From Bacteroidota bacterium (GTDB taxonomy: Bacteria; Bacteroidota; Bacteroidia; Flavobacteriales_F; PHOS-HE28), in contig JAEZDL010000104.1 in assembly GCA_023418095.1 (NCBI GenBank), positions 1-13,628 on the forward strand: a DNA stretch of 13,628 bases. Reading direction: 5' to 3'. The translations under genes and the position numbers were made by a program. Shown here one piece after another: positions 13,596-13,628 of this stretch. How positions within the stretch are numbered: position 1 is the stretch's first letter; each line of letters opens with the position of its first letter. The notes under the pieces were generated by a model. It saw only the letters and a program-made list of their open reading frames with translations, searched no databases and was not told where the DNA came from.

Positions 13596-13628
13596 ATGGG
13601 CCATCAAGGATCTTTGATCGCCAAGATC
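13596..13628 (+). CDS. Possible start of the next gene, cut by window edge
   Basis: An ATG one base after the proton-channel stop opens a frame of 11 codons (MGHQGSLIAKI) to the window edge. An ExbD/TolR-type partner is commonly next to exbB, but these residues do not identify one. The same bases include GATCTT (13609-13614) and AAGATC (13623-13628), which could form a hairpin, so this may be non-coding. Confidence 0.25.
   Translation, partial: MGHQGSLIAKI

Noticed and set aside
13609..13628. GATCTT/AAGATC hairpin as terminator after the proton-channel gene
   Set aside because: The stem reaches the window edge, no T-run is visible, and GATC is so frequent that such pairs are expected by chance.

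Overview
The window looks like chromosomal, core-genome DNA from a fairly GC-rich member of the Bacteroidota, most likely in or near the Flavobacteriales. The evidence is: a TonB-dependent receptor with an N-terminal CarboxypepD_reg-like domain; a paired CCDC81-type HU domain protein fused to a SPOR domain; -7 boxes of the Bacteroidota type TAnnTTTG; and almost no Shine-Dalgarno sequences. The placement is inferred from gene content and promoter style only. No phage, insertion sequence, CRISPR array or antibiotic gene cluster is visible.

Layout. Positions 1-463 (minus) hold the N-terminal part of a GdhA-type dehydrogenase, cut by the window edge. Positions 464-955 are a gene-free stretch full of small palindromic repeats. 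dprA follows (minus, 956-2077, TTG start). Divergently from it run a TonB-dependent receptor (2157-4553) and kdsB, which overlaps its stop codon by one base. Next on the plus strand come an HU-TM-SPOR membrane protein, a small STAS-like protein, a short exported WD40-like protein and a hotdog acyl-CoA thioesterase that overlaps the WD40 gene by 4 bases. A NhaD-type Na+/H+ antiporter follows and ends 4 bases into a convergent GT9 glycosyltransferase gene (minus). Divergent from the GT9 gene are tatD and a type I asparaginase gene, then tRNA-Ser(GGA), a structured spacer and an exbB/tolQ-type proton-channel gene at the right edge.

How the genes fit together. Several products concern the envelope. 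The TonB-dependent receptor needs energy from an ExbB-ExbD-TonB complex, and an ExbB family member sits at the right edge. KdsB and the GT9 enzyme act in LPS core synthesis. The HU-SPOR protein may join DNA or cytoplasmic partners to peptidoglycan. NhaD handles sodium and protons. The others are housekeeping: DNA uptake and recombination (DprA), nuclease (TatD), and amino-acid metabolism (GdhA-like, AnsA).

Points most worth attention: (1) the GdhA-like enzyme has Met where the family has the lysine that holds the glutamate side chain; (2) 22 bases from the tRNA-Ser 3' end are repeated exactly 166 bases downstream, around a hairpin-rich spacer, as in a miniature or remnant integration element; (3) GATC is about 8-9 times more frequent than chance in sampled segments; (4) several -7 boxes lie so close to start codons that near-leaderless mRNAs are expected; (5) the HU-SPOR architecture.
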